From Sphingomonas sp. So64.6b (GTDB lineage: Bacteria > Pseudomonadota > Alphaproteobacteria > Sphingomonadales > Sphingomonadaceae), in assembly GCF_014171475.1 (NCBI RefSeq), contig NZ_CP048817.1:2108001-2172000 (forward strand): a DNA stretch of 64,000 nt, in the 5' to 3' direction. The translations under genes were made by a program, and so were the position numbers. Positions 39,510 through 48,392 of the stretch are shown here, in pieces (within the stretch, counting starts at the first letter, position 1; every line of letters starts with the position of its first letter). The notes beneath the pieces are model-generated. The model did not search any database and was not told the DNA's origin. It worked only from the letters and a program-made list of their open reading frames with translations.

Positions 39510-40232
39510 CTAGTCTTTTCGCACCGTGTAGCTGGATGGTAGAAACAGGAACACGTCGGTCGGGCCCCCGCGTGCCCATTCAACCGGACGGTCGAGCCCG
39601 GTGACGTCGACTCCGGAACCGGTGCCGAATTTAGCCGCCGAGAGCGCCGCATCGGCGGCGATCAGGTCGATGATCTGGCCGCGATACTGATCGGGGTTGA
39701 TCACCGACAAGGTCAGTTCGCCGAGGCTGCTGACTTGCGATCGCCCCACCTTCGGAACCGATGCGACGAACTGGGCGATCTTCGCTTTCGCGGCCTCGAT
39801 GGTCATTCCGGGCGTGAGCCGGACCTTGACCAGGAAATTCGTCTGATCGGTGTCCGGCCGTCCGTCCCCGGTGAAAGGGAGGCTTTCGTAACTGGCGAGC
39901 GTCAGCGGCGCGAGCACGTAATCGCCGGTTGCCAGTTCGACCCCCGCCTTTCCCGCCGCCGCGATCATGTTGCGGATCGTTGCGTGCAAATCGGCCCGCC
40001 GTGTCGTGAAATCGCGCGTATCGCCGACCACACGCACCGTTTGCACGGCATAATCCGCGGTGCGTTTCAGGTTGATGATCGGGCGTGATGTCGCGACGAT
40101 GCCGTTGCTGTAGCTCGCGTCGTTATTGTTGTAGCCGCGCCGCTGCGCCGTCACGATCACCTCTTGCGCCAATGCCGGCAACGCGACGCTCAGCAACGTC
40201 GTGGCGATCAGCGCTTTCAAAACGATCCGCAT
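39510..40232 (-). CDS. Periplasmic SIMPL (DUF541)-like protein, paralog 2
   Basis: A 240-residue exported protein. The signal peptide MRIVLKALIATTLLSVALPALAQ is followed at once by EVIVTAQRRGYNNND. The rest resembles the SIMPL/DUF541 layout (LKRTADYAVQTVRVVGDTRDF ... LTLSVINPDQYRGQIIDLIAADA ... FGTGSGVDVTGLDRPVEW). The ATG at 40232 lies 6 nt after a strong AGGGGGAGG ribosome site. It is 29 bp downstream of its paralog and clearly arose by tandem duplication. Its role is unknown. Confidence 0.82.
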   Translation of the reverse strand: MRIVLKALIATTLLSVALPALAQEVIVTAQRRGYNNNDASYSNGIVATSRPIINLKRTADYAVQTVRVVGDTRDFTTRRADLHATIRNMIAAAGKAGVELATGDYVLAPLTLASYESLPFTGDGRPDTDQTNFLVKVRLTPGMTIEAAKAKIAQFVASVPKVGRSQVSSLGELTLSVINPDQYRGQIIDLIAADAALSAAKFGTGSGVDVTGLDRPVEWARGGPTDVFLFLPSSYTVRKD

Positions 40233-40261
40233 GTCCATCCTCCCCCTTTTCGACAAAGCGC

Positions 40262-41008
40262 TCAGTCGCGCGGACGAACCGTCGCCGCCGATGGCAGGAA
40301 CAGCTGCACTTCGGTCAAGCCCGCACGCTTCCATTGCACAGGCCGGTCCAGGCCAGTGACTTCGACGCCATAGCCGGTGCCGAACCGCGTGCTGGTCGCC
40401 GCCGTGTCCTTTGCGACGAGGTCGATGATCGCCCCGCGATATTGTTCGGGATTGACCACGCTGAGGGTCAATTCGCTATACGCCTTCATCTCGGCCCGGC
40501 CGACCGCGGGTACCAGTTTGATGAACTTGTCGATCCGCGCCAGCACCGCCTTGGCGTCGATGCCCGGTGCAAGCGGCACCTTGACCAGGAATTTGACCAG
40601 GTCGCCCTCATTGTCTTCCTTGTCCTCGACGATCGCCAGATCCTTGTAATTGGCGGCCGTCAACGGCTCGACGACGACCTCGCCGCTGGCCACCAGAACT
40701 CCGGCCTTGTCCGCGAGATCGATCGCCTTGCGCGTCATCGTCTGGATTTCGACGTGGCGTTGATCCTCATCCTCGGTATCGCTGATAACAACGACCTGCT
40801 GGACCGCGAAGTCGGCGGTACGGCGCAGCGTCTGGATCGCCGCCGGCGTCACGATCACGATCTCCTTGATCCGGTCGTTGTCGTCATCGGGGTTCAGTCT
40901 GCGCATCCCCGTAACGACGATCTCGCTGGCGCCATCATCCTGCGCGAAAGCGGGCATGGCGCCCGCCAGGATTCCGCAAGCCGCCATGCCGATAAGAAAT
41001 CCGCGCAT
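40262..41008 (-). CDS. Periplasmic SIMPL (DUF541)-like protein, paralog 1
   Basis: A 248-residue exported protein with signal peptide MRGFLIGMAACGILAGAMPAFAQ and mature N-terminus DDGASEIVVTGMRRLN. It aligns along its length with the next gene: LRRTADFAVQQVVVISDTEDE, LTLSVVNPEQYRGAIIDLVAKD and FGTGYGVEVTGLDRPVQWKRAG are direct counterparts. An acidic insert (EDKEDNEGD) is specific to this copy. The EIVVTG segment looks like a TonB-receptor N-terminus although the protein is far too short to be a receptor. Confidence 0.82.
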   Translation of the reverse strand: MRGFLIGMAACGILAGAMPAFAQDDGASEIVVTGMRRLNPDDDNDRIKEIVIVTPAAIQTLRRTADFAVQQVVVISDTEDEDQRHVEIQTMTRKAIDLADKAGVLVASGEVVVEPLTAANYKDLAIVEDKEDNEGDLVKFLVKVPLAPGIDAKAVLARIDKFIKLVPAVGRAEMKAYSELTLSVVNPEQYRGAIIDLVAKDTAATSTRFGTGYGVEVTGLDRPVQWKRAGLTEVQLFLPSAATVRPRD

Positions 41009-41071
41009 CCATGCCCTCCCCCAGCTTTGACGCGAGGGTGCGGAGGTTTGGATCGCCTGTCAAACGCGATG

Positions 41072-42784
41072 CTAACCCTGCGTCGCTGTCCCCGCGCAGA
41101 CATAGAGCGTGACGAGCAGGCCGACGATCAGCGCACCGGCGCGGTGGCTCCCGGTGCGCCGCCAGGCGAAGGTCGCGATGATCGCGATCACCGGCAGCAC
41201 CGCAACGAACTGCAGTGCGATCACCGTGCTGAGCGGATCGAACCCGGTGACGAGTGTGCCGGTCGCGAAGAACACGGCATAGACCAGCGCGATCACGCCG
41301 GCGAAGCCGCCTGCCATCGCGATGATCGCCGAACGATATGTCCGCCCAGCGCTGTCGCCCCGCACCGTCAGCCCTTGCAACCCATGCAGCGTCGCCAGAA
41401 AAGCGAGCATGATCGGCACCAGATACACCGCTCCGATGGCCCATTGCCGTGCACTGGGCCATTTGACGGCGACGATCCAGAAACGCAGATCGGTGGTGAA
41501 CAGGCGATCGACCGCGAACACCGCGAGATAGCCGATCGCGACCGTCGCCAGCGCGATACCGATCGCCGGCAGCCAGGCCGAGGCGGAGGGCGGTTGCGAG
41601 GTCGGGCCGAAGCGCCGCAGCAACAGCCCCGCGCCTGCGCTGAGCAATGCCCAGAACGCCACCTGCGTGGTCACCGTCTGCGGCAGGATCGCGGTCGGCG
41701 GCACGAGCAGGAAGACCGCGATGAAGGCCGGGAAGAAAAGCAGGATCGGCACCAAAGTGGTCAACCACATGCCACGCCGCCACCGTGCATCACGCGCGGC
41801 GACCGCCGGGATCGCCGCCCCCTGCAAAGCACGAAACGCCGTGGTGCGCAGCAACAGGTCGAGCGTGCCGAGGATCAGCAAGACGAAGCCGACCAGGCCC
41901 AGGCCAGTGCCGATCTCCTTCCAGTACCAAAGCTGGTCGCTCGCCGGCAGCGGCGCGCCGCCCTTCAGCGTGCGCGCAAACCAGTCGGTCGCATGGCCGA
42001 TCGCGGCGGGCGAGAAATGATCGCCGGGATGCGTCGTCACCGGTTGATACAGGATACGCGCCGTGCCGGCCCCGATCGCGCCATACAGCTTGCCGGGCTG
42101 AACCGCACCATGCGATCCGAACACGGCTTGCAGCTTCGTGCTGTTCGCGAGATCCATGGCGCGCGGGCTGTTCCACATCAGCGCGGAGAACTCGTCGTAG
42201 CGGCTATAGACCAGCGCGAGATTGCGGGGCCAGCTCGGATCACCATCCTTGGCGTAAGGCGCGCCGGTCGACGATCCTTCCAGCACGATCGCACGATAGG
42301 CATCGGGCATCGCTGCCGCGGCGGCGAGGACCGTCCAGCCACCCATGCTGTGCCCTTCAAGCCCCACCTGATTCTTGTCGACCATCGGCAGCGACCGCAG
42401 ATAGGCGAGCCCATCCGGCCCGCCAAAACCGTTCGAAAAAGCCTTGCCGCCGCTATAGCCATGACCGGTCTGGTCGATCGCCAGCACGACATAGCCACGT
42501 CGTGCGAATTCGATCGCGAAGCCGTCCTGCGTTTCGCGCGAGTTGATATAGCCATGGACCGCGAGGATGCCCGGCGCCGGTGTCGCAGCGGTCGCGCCTG
42601 GGGGCGTGTAGAGAAGCGCGCTCATCGTCGTGCCATTGGTGCCGGCGAAACGAATGTCGCGGACGCTGATCCCGCCGGAAGTCTGGATCGATGCGGCGAG
42701 CCATGCGCCGGCAAGGATGAGGACAAGGCCCAGGGCGGCGAACCAGCCTTTGGCGCGTGGGTAGCCAGTCGGTGTATCGATCAT
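41072..42784 (-). CDS. Alpha/beta-hydrolase fused to a multi-span membrane domain
   Basis: A 570-residue two-part protein. After one N-terminal helix (WFAALGLVLILAGAWLAAS), residues ~40-300 form an alpha/beta-hydrolase with the oxyanion segment AVHGYINSRE, the nucleophile elbow GLEGHSMGGWT and a His in TTHPGDHFSP. From about residue 310 on there are roughly eight membrane helices. An external or periplasmic acyl/peptide hydrolase tethered to a membrane domain is the simplest reading. The longer upstream frame runs through a REP repeat and was not used. Confidence 0.87.
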   Translation of the reverse strand: MIDTPTGYPRAKGWFAALGLVLILAGAWLAASIQTSGGISVRDIRFAGTNGTTMSALLYTPPGATAATPAPGILAVHGYINSRETQDGFAIEFARRGYVVLAIDQTGHGYSGGKAFSNGFGGPDGLAYLRSLPMVDKNQVGLEGHSMGGWTVLAAAAAMPDAYRAIVLEGSSTGAPYAKDGDPSWPRNLALVYSRYDEFSALMWNSPRAMDLANSTKLQAVFGSHGAVQPGKLYGAIGAGTARILYQPVTTHPGDHFSPAAIGHATDWFARTLKGGAPLPASDQLWYWKEIGTGLGLVGFVLLILGTLDLLLRTTAFRALQGAAIPAVAARDARWRRGMWLTTLVPILLFFPAFIAVFLLVPPTAILPQTVTTQVAFWALLSAGAGLLLRRFGPTSQPPSASAWLPAIGIALATVAIGYLAVFAVDRLFTTDLRFWIVAVKWPSARQWAIGAVYLVPIMLAFLATLHGLQGLTVRGDSAGRTYRSAIIAMAGGFAGVIALVYAVFFATGTLVTGFDPLSTVIALQFVAVLPVIAIIATFAWRRTGSHRAGALIVGLLVTLYVCAGTATQG

Positions 42785-42838
42785 CGCTCTTCCCCCGTTT
42801 CGACCCGGCTTGCGCCGGGTCTTATCCACTACCCCTCC

Positions 42839-42940
42839 CCGTTCGGGCTGAGCTTGTCGAAGCCCTGTTCTTCCTTCGAAAGAAGAACGACCCCCTTCGG
42901 CGAAGCTCAGGACAGGCTTCGACAAGCTCAGGGCGAACGG
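42839..42940. repeat. REP-like inverted repeat, copy 3
   Basis: The left arm (CCGTTC)GGGCTGAGCTTGTCGAAG at 42839-42862 faces CTTCGACAAGCTCAGGGCGA(ACGG) at 42917-42940. An extra internal half-site (CGAAGCTCAGGACAGG, 42901-42916) makes this copy longer. It lies between the SDR and the hydrolase-membrane fusion. Confidence 0.9.
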
Positions 42941-42963
42941 AGGTTGGTACCCGCCCTCCGAAC

Positions 42964-43764
42964 CTAAACCGCCGTCCTGCCATATTCCTGCTTGGTCACC
43001 GGATGGCTCGACGACAGCCCGCCATCGACCGCGATCGCCTGTCCGTTGACATAGCTCGCATCATCCGAGGCAAGGAATGCCGCGACCTTGGCCAGTTCCT
43101 CGGGCTGCGCGCCGCGGCGCAGCGGGTTGAGGCGCCCTACCCGGTCCATCTTACCGGCTTCCTTGGCGTAATCGAAGGTCGGCTTGGTCATGCCGGTTTC
43201 GGTCAGGCCGGGGCAGATCGCGTTGACCCGGACATTCGAGCCGGACAATTGCTGCGCCGAGACCATCGCCAGATTGATCACGCCCGCCTTGGACGCGGAA
43301 TAGGCCGGACTGCCGGCGCCCGATCGGATGCCCGCAACGCTGGCCGTCAACACGATCGCGCCGCCGCCCCGCTCAGCAATCTTCGGCGCGGCATGCTTGA
43401 TCGCCAGATATGGGCCGATCAGATTGACGCGAAGCACTTCGGTGATCAGCGATACATCGGTGTCGAAGATATTGGCCATGCCGCCCGAGATGCCGGCATT
43501 GGCGAACATCACGTCGAGCCCGCCATAATATTCGCACGCGACATCGACCGCGCGGATCACGTCGTCTTCGGTGCCGGCATCGATCTGGATCGCATGCGCG
43601 GTGCCGCCGGCCTTGACGATCAGGTCGGCGGTTTCGGTCGCCGCGTCGGTCTTGTCGGCGCACAGCACTTGCCCGCCTTCGCTCGCGAAGAGGATCGCCG
43701 CGGCGCGTCCGATGCCGGAGCCCGCGCCGGTGACGATGATCGATTTGCCGGTGAACCTTGCCAT
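42964..43764 (-). CDS. Short-chain dehydrogenase/reductase (last gene of the ACAD-APH module)
   Basis: A 266-residue classical SDR. It has the NAD(P) motif [11 protein letters not shown] (residues 11-21), the structural NAG in FANAGISGG and the catalytic YSASK; a Ser sits at ASVAGIRSG. The Asp in LCADKT after beta-2 suggests NAD preference. It probably oxidises a hydroxyacyl or hydroxy intermediate of the adjacent pathway. A REP-like repeat separates it from the second SDR. Confidence 0.92.
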   Translation of the reverse strand: MARFTGKSIIVTGAGSGIGRAAAILFASEGGQVLCADKTDAATETADLIVKAGGTAHAIQIDAGTEDDVIRAVDVACEYYGGLDVMFANAGISGGMANIFDTDVSLITEVLRVNLIGPYLAIKHAAPKIAERGGGAIVLTASVAGIRSGAGSPAYSASKAGVINLAMVSAQQLSGSNVRVNAICPGLTETGMTKPTFDYAKEAGKMDRVGRLNPLRRGAQPEELAKVAAFLASDDASYVNGQAIAVDGGLSSSHPVTKQEYGRTAV

Positions 43765-43774
43765 CTTCCAACTC

Positions 43775-43886
43775 CCGTTCGCCCCGAGCTTGTCGAAGCC
43801 TGTCCTGAGCTTCGCCGAAGGGGGCCGTTCTTTCTGTTTCCCGCGTCTTTTGAAGATCGGTGCTTCGACAGGCTCAGCACGAACGG
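43775..43886. repeat. REP-like inverted repeat, copy 4
   Basis: CCGTTCGCCCCGAGCTTGTC(GAAG) at 43775-43798 faces CTTCGACAGGCTCAGCACGA(ACGG) at 43863-43886 between the two SDR genes. As in copy 3, an internal half-site (GTCCTGAGCTTCGCCG) is present. Confidence 0.9.
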
Positions 43887-43900
43887 GATAGGTCTGCTCG

Positions 43901-44665
43901 CTAGATCGTGACGCCGCCGTCGATGACGATCGCCTGTCCGGTCATAAACGCGCTTGCCCGGCTGGCGAGGAAAACCACCGCGCCGGCGATCTCGTCCGGC
44001 TCGCCGATGCGGCGCAGCGGCACATTGGTGTTGGCGGCCTTGATCCGCTCCGGATCCTCCCACAAGGCGCGCGCGAAATCGGTCTTGATCAGCCCCGGTG
44101 CGATGCAATTCACGCGCACATTGTCCGGCCCGAATTCATGCGCCAGGTTGCGCGCCAATTGCATGTCGGCCGCCTTCGAAATGGCATAGGCGCCGATCAC
44201 CGGTGTGCCGCGAATGCCGCCGATCGAGGAGATGATCACGATCGACCCGGCTTTGCGCGTGCGCATCTCCGGCGCGACCATGCCGATCAGCCAGTGGTTC
44301 GATACGATATTATTGTCGAGGATCTTGCGGAACTGCTCATCGGAAATGCCCGATTGCGGCCCGTAATAAGGGTTCGACGCGGCATTGCAGACCAGCACAT
44401 CGACTTGCCCGAAAGCGAGGCGGGTTTCATCGACCAGATTCTGTAAAGCGGTCTTGTCGGAGATGTTCGCCGCGACCGCGATTGCGGTGCCTTCGCCATA
44501 TTTGGCGTTGATCTCCGCCGCGACGGCGTCGCAGGCATCCTGCTTGCGACTTGAGATCACCACCTTCGCGCCATGCTCGGCAAGCTCGAACGCGCTCGCC
44601 TTGCCGATCCCTTTGGTCGACCCGGTGATGATGGCGACCTTATTGGTCAGATCGAACAAACTCAT
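43901..44665 (-). CDS. Short-chain dehydrogenase/reductase
   Basis: A 254-residue classical SDR. It has IITGSTKGIGKA (residues 11-22), VCNAASNPY in place of the usual NAG, a catalytic Ser in ISSIGGIRGT and YAISK. The Arg in VISSRKQD after beta-2 points to NADP use, unlike its neighbour. It resembles human DHRS4-type carbonyl reductases. The ATG at 44665 is preferred to one 21 bp upstream. It follows the phosphotransferase gene by 26 bp. Confidence 0.92.
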   Translation of the reverse strand: MSLFDLTNKVAIITGSTKGIGKASAFELAEHGAKVVISSRKQDACDAVAAEINAKYGEGTAIAVAANISDKTALQNLVDETRLAFGQVDVLVCNAASNPYYGPQSGISDEQFRKILDNNIVSNHWLIGMVAPEMRTRKAGSIVIISSIGGIRGTPVIGAYAISKAADMQLARNLAHEFGPDNVRVNCIAPGLIKTDFARALWEDPERIKAANTNVPLRRIGEPDEIAGAVVFLASRASAFMTGQAIVIDGGVTI

Positions 44666-44691
44666 CCTCACCCTTCCCTTTTTCAAAGTTT

Positions 44692-45759
44692 TCAGGCGCC
44701 GGCCTTTTGCGCGAAGCCCCAGGCCGCGTCGGCCAGCCGGTACACACCGGCGGCGGATTTCTCCGCCTGGGCACTCGACGCGGTACCATCGACGATGCGT
44801 TTCTTGATGCCCTGGACGATGCCGGTCAGCCGGAACAGATTATAGGCAAAATACCAGTTGAGGTCGGGCACGCCATCGCGCTTGGTCGCGGCGCAGTAAC
44901 GCTCGACGATCTCCTCGACCGTCGGGATGCCTGTTTCCGGCCCGGTCTTGCCCTCGACACCGGAACGCCCTTCGGGTTTGGTCACCCAACTCATCAGATA
45001 ATAGGAGAAATCGGCGAGCGGGTCGCCGAGCGTCGATAATTCCCAGTCGAGTACCGCGATGACCCTTGGCGCGTCGGGCGCGAAGATCATGTTGTCGATG
45101 CGATAATCGCCATGGACGATCGAGGTGCGCGTCTGTTGCGGCAGAGTCGCGGGCAGCCATTCGATCAGGCGCTCGACGCTGTCCATATGCTCGGTTTCCG
45201 ACGCGCGATATTGCTTGGTCCAGCGTCCGACCTGGCGTTCGAAATAATTGCCGGGCTTGCCATAGGCTTCAAGTCCCGCAGCACCGTAATCGACGTTATG
45301 AAGCGCGGCGAGCGTATCGGTGATCGCATCGTAATGCGCGCGGCGTTGAGGCGGCATCATGTCGGGCAAGGTGCCGTCCCACAGCGTGCGGCCGACCACC
45401 ATTTCCATCACATAGAATGCCGATCCGATCACGTCGGGATTTTCGCACAGGCCATAGGGCCGCGGCACCGGAAAGCCGGTCGGGTGGAGGCCGGCGATCA
45501 CGCGATATTCGCGATCGACCGCGTGTGCCGATGGCAGCAGCGGCCCGAATGGCTTGCGCCGCAACACATAATCGCCCGAAGGGCTCGACAGGCGATAGGT
45601 CGGGTTGGACTGGCCGCCGGCGAATTTGGCGTAGCGCAGTGGCCCGGCAAAGCGCGCGACATTGCCGGTCATCCATGCCGCAAGCTTGTCGAGATCGATC
45701 TGGTCGCGTTCCTCCACCTCGATCGTGCCGGTCCAGGCCGATTGCGCCCCATCCATCAT
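44692..45759 (-). CDS. Aminoglycoside-phosphotransferase-fold kinase (ACAD10/11- or LvaA-like)
   Basis: A 355-residue APH-fold kinase. Catalytic motifs are IVHGDYRIDN (residues 214-223, catalytic Asp218 and Asn223) and VLDWELSTLGDP (Asp238 for Mg). Proteins of this subfamily are fused to or paired with acyl-CoA dehydrogenases and, in the Lva and ACAD10/11 systems, phosphorylate the 4-hydroxyl of 4-hydroxyacyl-CoA. Here it lies in the same run as an ACAD of the matching subtype. The tandem ATGs at 45759/45756 follow AGGGAG. Antibiotic resistance is unlikely. Confidence 0.9.
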   Translation of the reverse strand: MMDGAQSAWTGTIEVEERDQIDLDKLAAWMTGNVARFAGPLRYAKFAGGQSNPTYRLSSPSGDYVLRRKPFGPLLPSAHAVDREYRVIAGLHPTGFPVPRPYGLCENPDVIGSAFYVMEMVVGRTLWDGTLPDMMPPQRRAHYDAITDTLAALHNVDYGAAGLEAYGKPGNYFERQVGRWTKQYRASETEHMDSVERLIEWLPATLPQQTRTSIVHGDYRIDNMIFAPDAPRVIAVLDWELSTLGDPLADFSYYLMSWVTKPEGRSGVEGKTGPETGIPTVEEIVERYCAATKRDGVPDLNWYFAYNLFRLTGIVQGIKKRIVDGTASSAQAEKSAAGVYRLADAAWGFAQKAGA

Positions 45760-45769
45760 GCAGACTCCC

Positions 45770-46855
45770 TCACGCGAACTCGATGATGGAGCGGACGCTA
45801 TCACCAGTGCGCAACTTGGCGAACGCTTCGTTGATGTCTTCAAGCTTGATCCGTTCCGCGACCATCGAGTCGAGATCGAGTTTGCCGTCGAGATAGAGCT
45901 GGACGAGTCGCGGCATGTCGATCGGGAAGCGTGTCGAGCCGAGCAGCGACCCTTGCAGCTTTTTGCCGGTCAGGAAGGTCGGCCCGGGGATCTTCACTTC
46001 GTTGCCCGGCGCGATCATGCCGAGAATCGTCGCGGTGCCGCCGCGCCGCAGGATCGTCCAGGCGAGTTCGGCGGTGTTCGACCGTCCGACCGCCTCGATC
46101 GCATAATGCACCCCGCCATCGGTGAGACCGGCGACCTTTTTCGCCACATCGGGATCGGATGCGTCGAGGCTGTGCGTCGCGCCCAGCTTCTCGGCCAGCG
46201 CGCGTTTGTCGGGGACCGGATCGATCGCGATGATCGTGCCCGCACCAGCGATTTTCGCCGCATTGATCGCGGCCAGGCCGATGCCGCCGCAGCCGATCAC
46301 CGCGACGCTTTCGCCGGGGCGCAACTGGCTGTCGTTGAAGATCGATCCCGCACCGGTGATCACCGCGCAGCCAAGCAATGCGGCACGGTCGAGCGGCATG
46401 TCCTTCGAGATCGCGACACAGGCATTTTCATGCACCAGCATCATTTCGGCAAAAGCCGACAGATTGAGGAACGGCGCGAGCGGCGTGCCGTCCTGCAATG
46501 TCAGGCGCGACGGCGCGCCCTTGGCCCGCCGCGTCGACGGATCGATGCACAGCGATGGCCGGCCGGTGACGCACATCTCGCACGCGCCACAGAACACGGT
46601 GAAGAAGGTAATGACATGGTCGCCGACCTTGAGATGCGCGACATCGCTGCCCACGGCCTCGACCACGCCCGCCGCCTCATGCCCGGGCACGGTCGGCACC
46701 GGATGCGGGAAGGCACCATCGACGAAATGCAGATCGGACCGGCACACCCCCACCGCCGCGGTGCGGATCAGCACCTCGCGCGGGCCGGGGTTGGACACGT
46801 GGATATCCTCGATCCGGAGGTCGGTCCTGGCTTCGAAAAGGACGGCGGCTTTCAC
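45770..46855 (-). CDS. Zinc-dependent alcohol dehydrogenase (MDR class III-like)
   Basis: A 361-residue MDR enzyme. The catalytic zinc region shows Cys38 and GHE (His59-Glu60), the structural zinc uses Cys89, 92, 95 and 103 (CGACEMCVTGRPSLC), and the Rossmann motif is VIGCGGIGLAAINAA with IDPVPDK. The sequence style is that of aryl/long-chain alcohol or NDMA-dependent-like dehydrogenases. It is 10 bp from the phosphotransferase gene, so it shares its transcript. Confidence 0.93.
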   Translation of the reverse strand: MKAAVLFEARTDLRIEDIHVSNPGPREVLIRTAAVGVCRSDLHFVDGAFPHPVPTVPGHEAAGVVEAVGSDVAHLKVGDHVITFFTVFCGACEMCVTGRPSLCIDPSTRRAKGAPSRLTLQDGTPLAPFLNLSAFAEMMLVHENACVAISKDMPLDRAALLGCAVITGAGSIFNDSQLRPGESVAVIGCGGIGLAAINAAKIAGAGTIIAIDPVPDKRALAEKLGATHSLDASDPDVAKKVAGLTDGGVHYAIEAVGRSNTAELAWTILRRGGTATILGMIAPGNEVKIPGPTFLTGKKLQGSLLGSTRFPIDMPRLVQLYLDGKLDLDSMVAERIKLEDINEAFAKLRTGDSVRSIIEFA

Positions 46856-46871
46856 TGATCAACTCTCACTT

Positions 46872-46958
46872 CCGTTCGCCCTGAGCTTGTCGAAGGGCCG
46901 TTCTGCTTTTCCCGATGTCGCGACTAGGACGGTGCTTCGACAAGCTCAGCACGAACGG
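46872..46958. repeat. REP-like inverted repeat, copy 5
   Basis: CCGTTCGCCCTGAGCTTGTC(GAAG) at 46872-46895 faces CTTCGACAAGCTCAGCACGA(ACGG) at 46935-46958 between the ACAD and alcohol dehydrogenase genes, inside what otherwise looks like one operon. Confidence 0.9.
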
Positions 46959-46977
46959 GGGTGATAGGTGCAAAGCG

Positions 46978-48255
46978 CTACCGCCGCACCTGCTCCTTCG
47001 CCGCGATCGCCTCGGGCAGGTCGGCGTAACGCCCGAACTCGTTGCGCGCGATCGCCCTGTTATGGACCTCGTCGGGACCGTCGGCAAAACGCAAGGTGCG
47101 CAATGCCGCCCAATCGTGCGCCAGATGGAAATCACCCGACACGCCGCCACCGCCATGCGCCTGGATCGCATCGTCGAGGATCCTCAGCGCCATCAATGGC
47201 GCGGCGACCTTAATCATCGCGATCTCGAGCTGGGCCGACTTGTTGCCCGCGCGGTCCATCATGTCGGCCGCCTTCAGGCAGAGCAGGCGTGTCATCTCGA
47301 TATCGATGCGCGCGCGCGCGATGCGTTCTTCCCACACCGAATGATCGGCGATGCGCTTGCCGAACGCGACGCGGGTCAGCAATCGCTTGGCCATCGCCTC
47401 GATGCCGTTTTCGGCCACGCCGATGGTGCGCATGCAATGATGGATGCGGCCCGGCCCGAGCCGCCCCTGCGCGATCTCGAATCCGCGCCCTTCGCCGAGC
47501 AGCAAATTCTCCACCGGTACGCGGACATTTTCGAGCACGACTTCGCCATGCCCGTGTGGCGCATGATCATACCCATAAACCGAAAGCATGCGTTTGATGG
47601 TCACGCCGGGCGTGTCCATCGGTACGAGAATCTGGCTTTGCTGGCTGTGCCGCGATCCTTCCGGATTGGTCTTGCCCATGGTGATCGCGATTTTGCACCG
47701 CGGATCACCGACGCCGCTCGACCACCATTTGGTGCCGTTGATGACATAATGATCGCCGTCGCGTTCCATGCGCGTTTCGATATTGGTCGCGTCGGACGAG
47801 GCCACCGCCGGTTCGGTCATCAGAAAGGCGGAACGGATTTCGCCGTTCATTAGCGGGCGGAGCCATTTCTCCTTCTGCTCCAACGTACCGTAGCGGTGCA
47901 GCACTTCCATGTTGCCGGTGTCGGGCGCGGAGCAATTAAAGCACTCCGAGGCCCAGCCGACCCGGCCCATTTCCTCGGCGCACAATGCATATTCGAGGTT
48001 GGTGAGCTGCGTGCCTTCGAATTCGAAGCTGTCGTCGACATGGCTCTGGCCGGAATGCGGCGGCATGAAGAAATTCCACAGGCCGGCGGCCTTGGTCTTT
48101 TCCTTCATCTCCTCGATCACGGGGATCACTTTCCAGCGATCGCCCTCATGACTTTGCTTGTGGTAATCGTCCTGCCGCGGTCGGATGTTCTGATCGATAA
48201 AGCTCTTTACGCGGTCCCGAAAATAGGTCTCCCGCTCGCTCAATGTGAAATCCAT
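46978..48255 (-). CDS. Acyl-CoA dehydrogenase, ACAD10/11 subtype
   Basis: A 425-residue ACAD. It shows [22 protein letters not shown] near the middle, [20 protein letters not shown] and the long C-terminal [36 protein letters not shown]. The ADGPDEVH block is characteristic of the ACAD10/11-type group and places Asp where medium-chain enzymes have the catalytic Glu. In known systems these enzymes act with an APH-fold kinase on 4-phosphoacyl-CoAs. It is the first gene of the module, divergent from the double-TetR gene. Confidence 0.92.
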   Translation of the reverse strand: MDFTLSERETYFRDRVKSFIDQNIRPRQDDYHKQSHEGDRWKVIPVIEEMKEKTKAAGLWNFFMPPHSGQSHVDDSFEFEGTQLTNLEYALCAEEMGRVGWASECFNCSAPDTGNMEVLHRYGTLEQKEKWLRPLMNGEIRSAFLMTEPAVASSDATNIETRMERDGDHYVINGTKWWSSGVGDPRCKIAITMGKTNPEGSRHSQQSQILVPMDTPGVTIKRMLSVYGYDHAPHGHGEVVLENVRVPVENLLLGEGRGFEIAQGRLGPGRIHHCMRTIGVAENGIEAMAKRLLTRVAFGKRIADHSVWEERIARARIDIEMTRLLCLKAADMMDRAGNKSAQLEIAMIKVAAPLMALRILDDAIQAHGGGGVSGDFHLAHDWAALRTLRFADGPDEVHNRAIARNEFGRYADLPEAIAAKEQVRR

Positions 48256-48296
48256 GTGCTTTCTCCTGCGGCTGTAAGCACGGGTTCGTTAGACCG

Positions 48297-48312
48297 TACC
48301 GCGTTTTCGGTA
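48297..48312. promoter_or_regulatory. Small inverted repeat near the ACAD promoter
   Basis: TACCG-CGTTTT-CGGTA lies 42-57 bp upstream of the ACAD start in the divergent gap. It could be an operator half-site pair or a chance hairpin; it is much weaker than the 25-bp palindrome nearby. Confidence 0.3.
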
Positions 48313-48350
48313 AAGCGTCATAAGCGATGAAATCACCCGATAGAGCGCCA

Positions 48351-48375
48351 TTCGAAAAAACACTGTTTCTTCGAA
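48351..48375. promoter_or_regulatory. Probable TetR operator (25-bp near-perfect palindrome)
   Basis: The sequence starts TTCGAAAAAACACTG and ends TTTCTTCGAA-like; compared with its reverse complement only three symmetric position pairs differ. It lies 18 bp before the chosen start of the divergent double-TetR gene and about 96 bp before the ACAD start, the normal place for autoregulation and pathway control. Confidence 0.6.
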
Positions 48376-48392
48376 AAGATGCTGTTAGACAT

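Noticed and set aside
40085..42967. 960-codon plus-strand frame opposite the SIMPL and hydrolase genes
   Set aside because: Antisense to three genes with signal peptides and recognisable folds; composition is typical of a shadow.
44692..45759. Aminoglycoside resistance phosphotransferase
   Set aside because: The APH fold is present, but gene context (ACAD, ADH, SDRs) and the subfamily pattern point to acyl-CoA metabolism.
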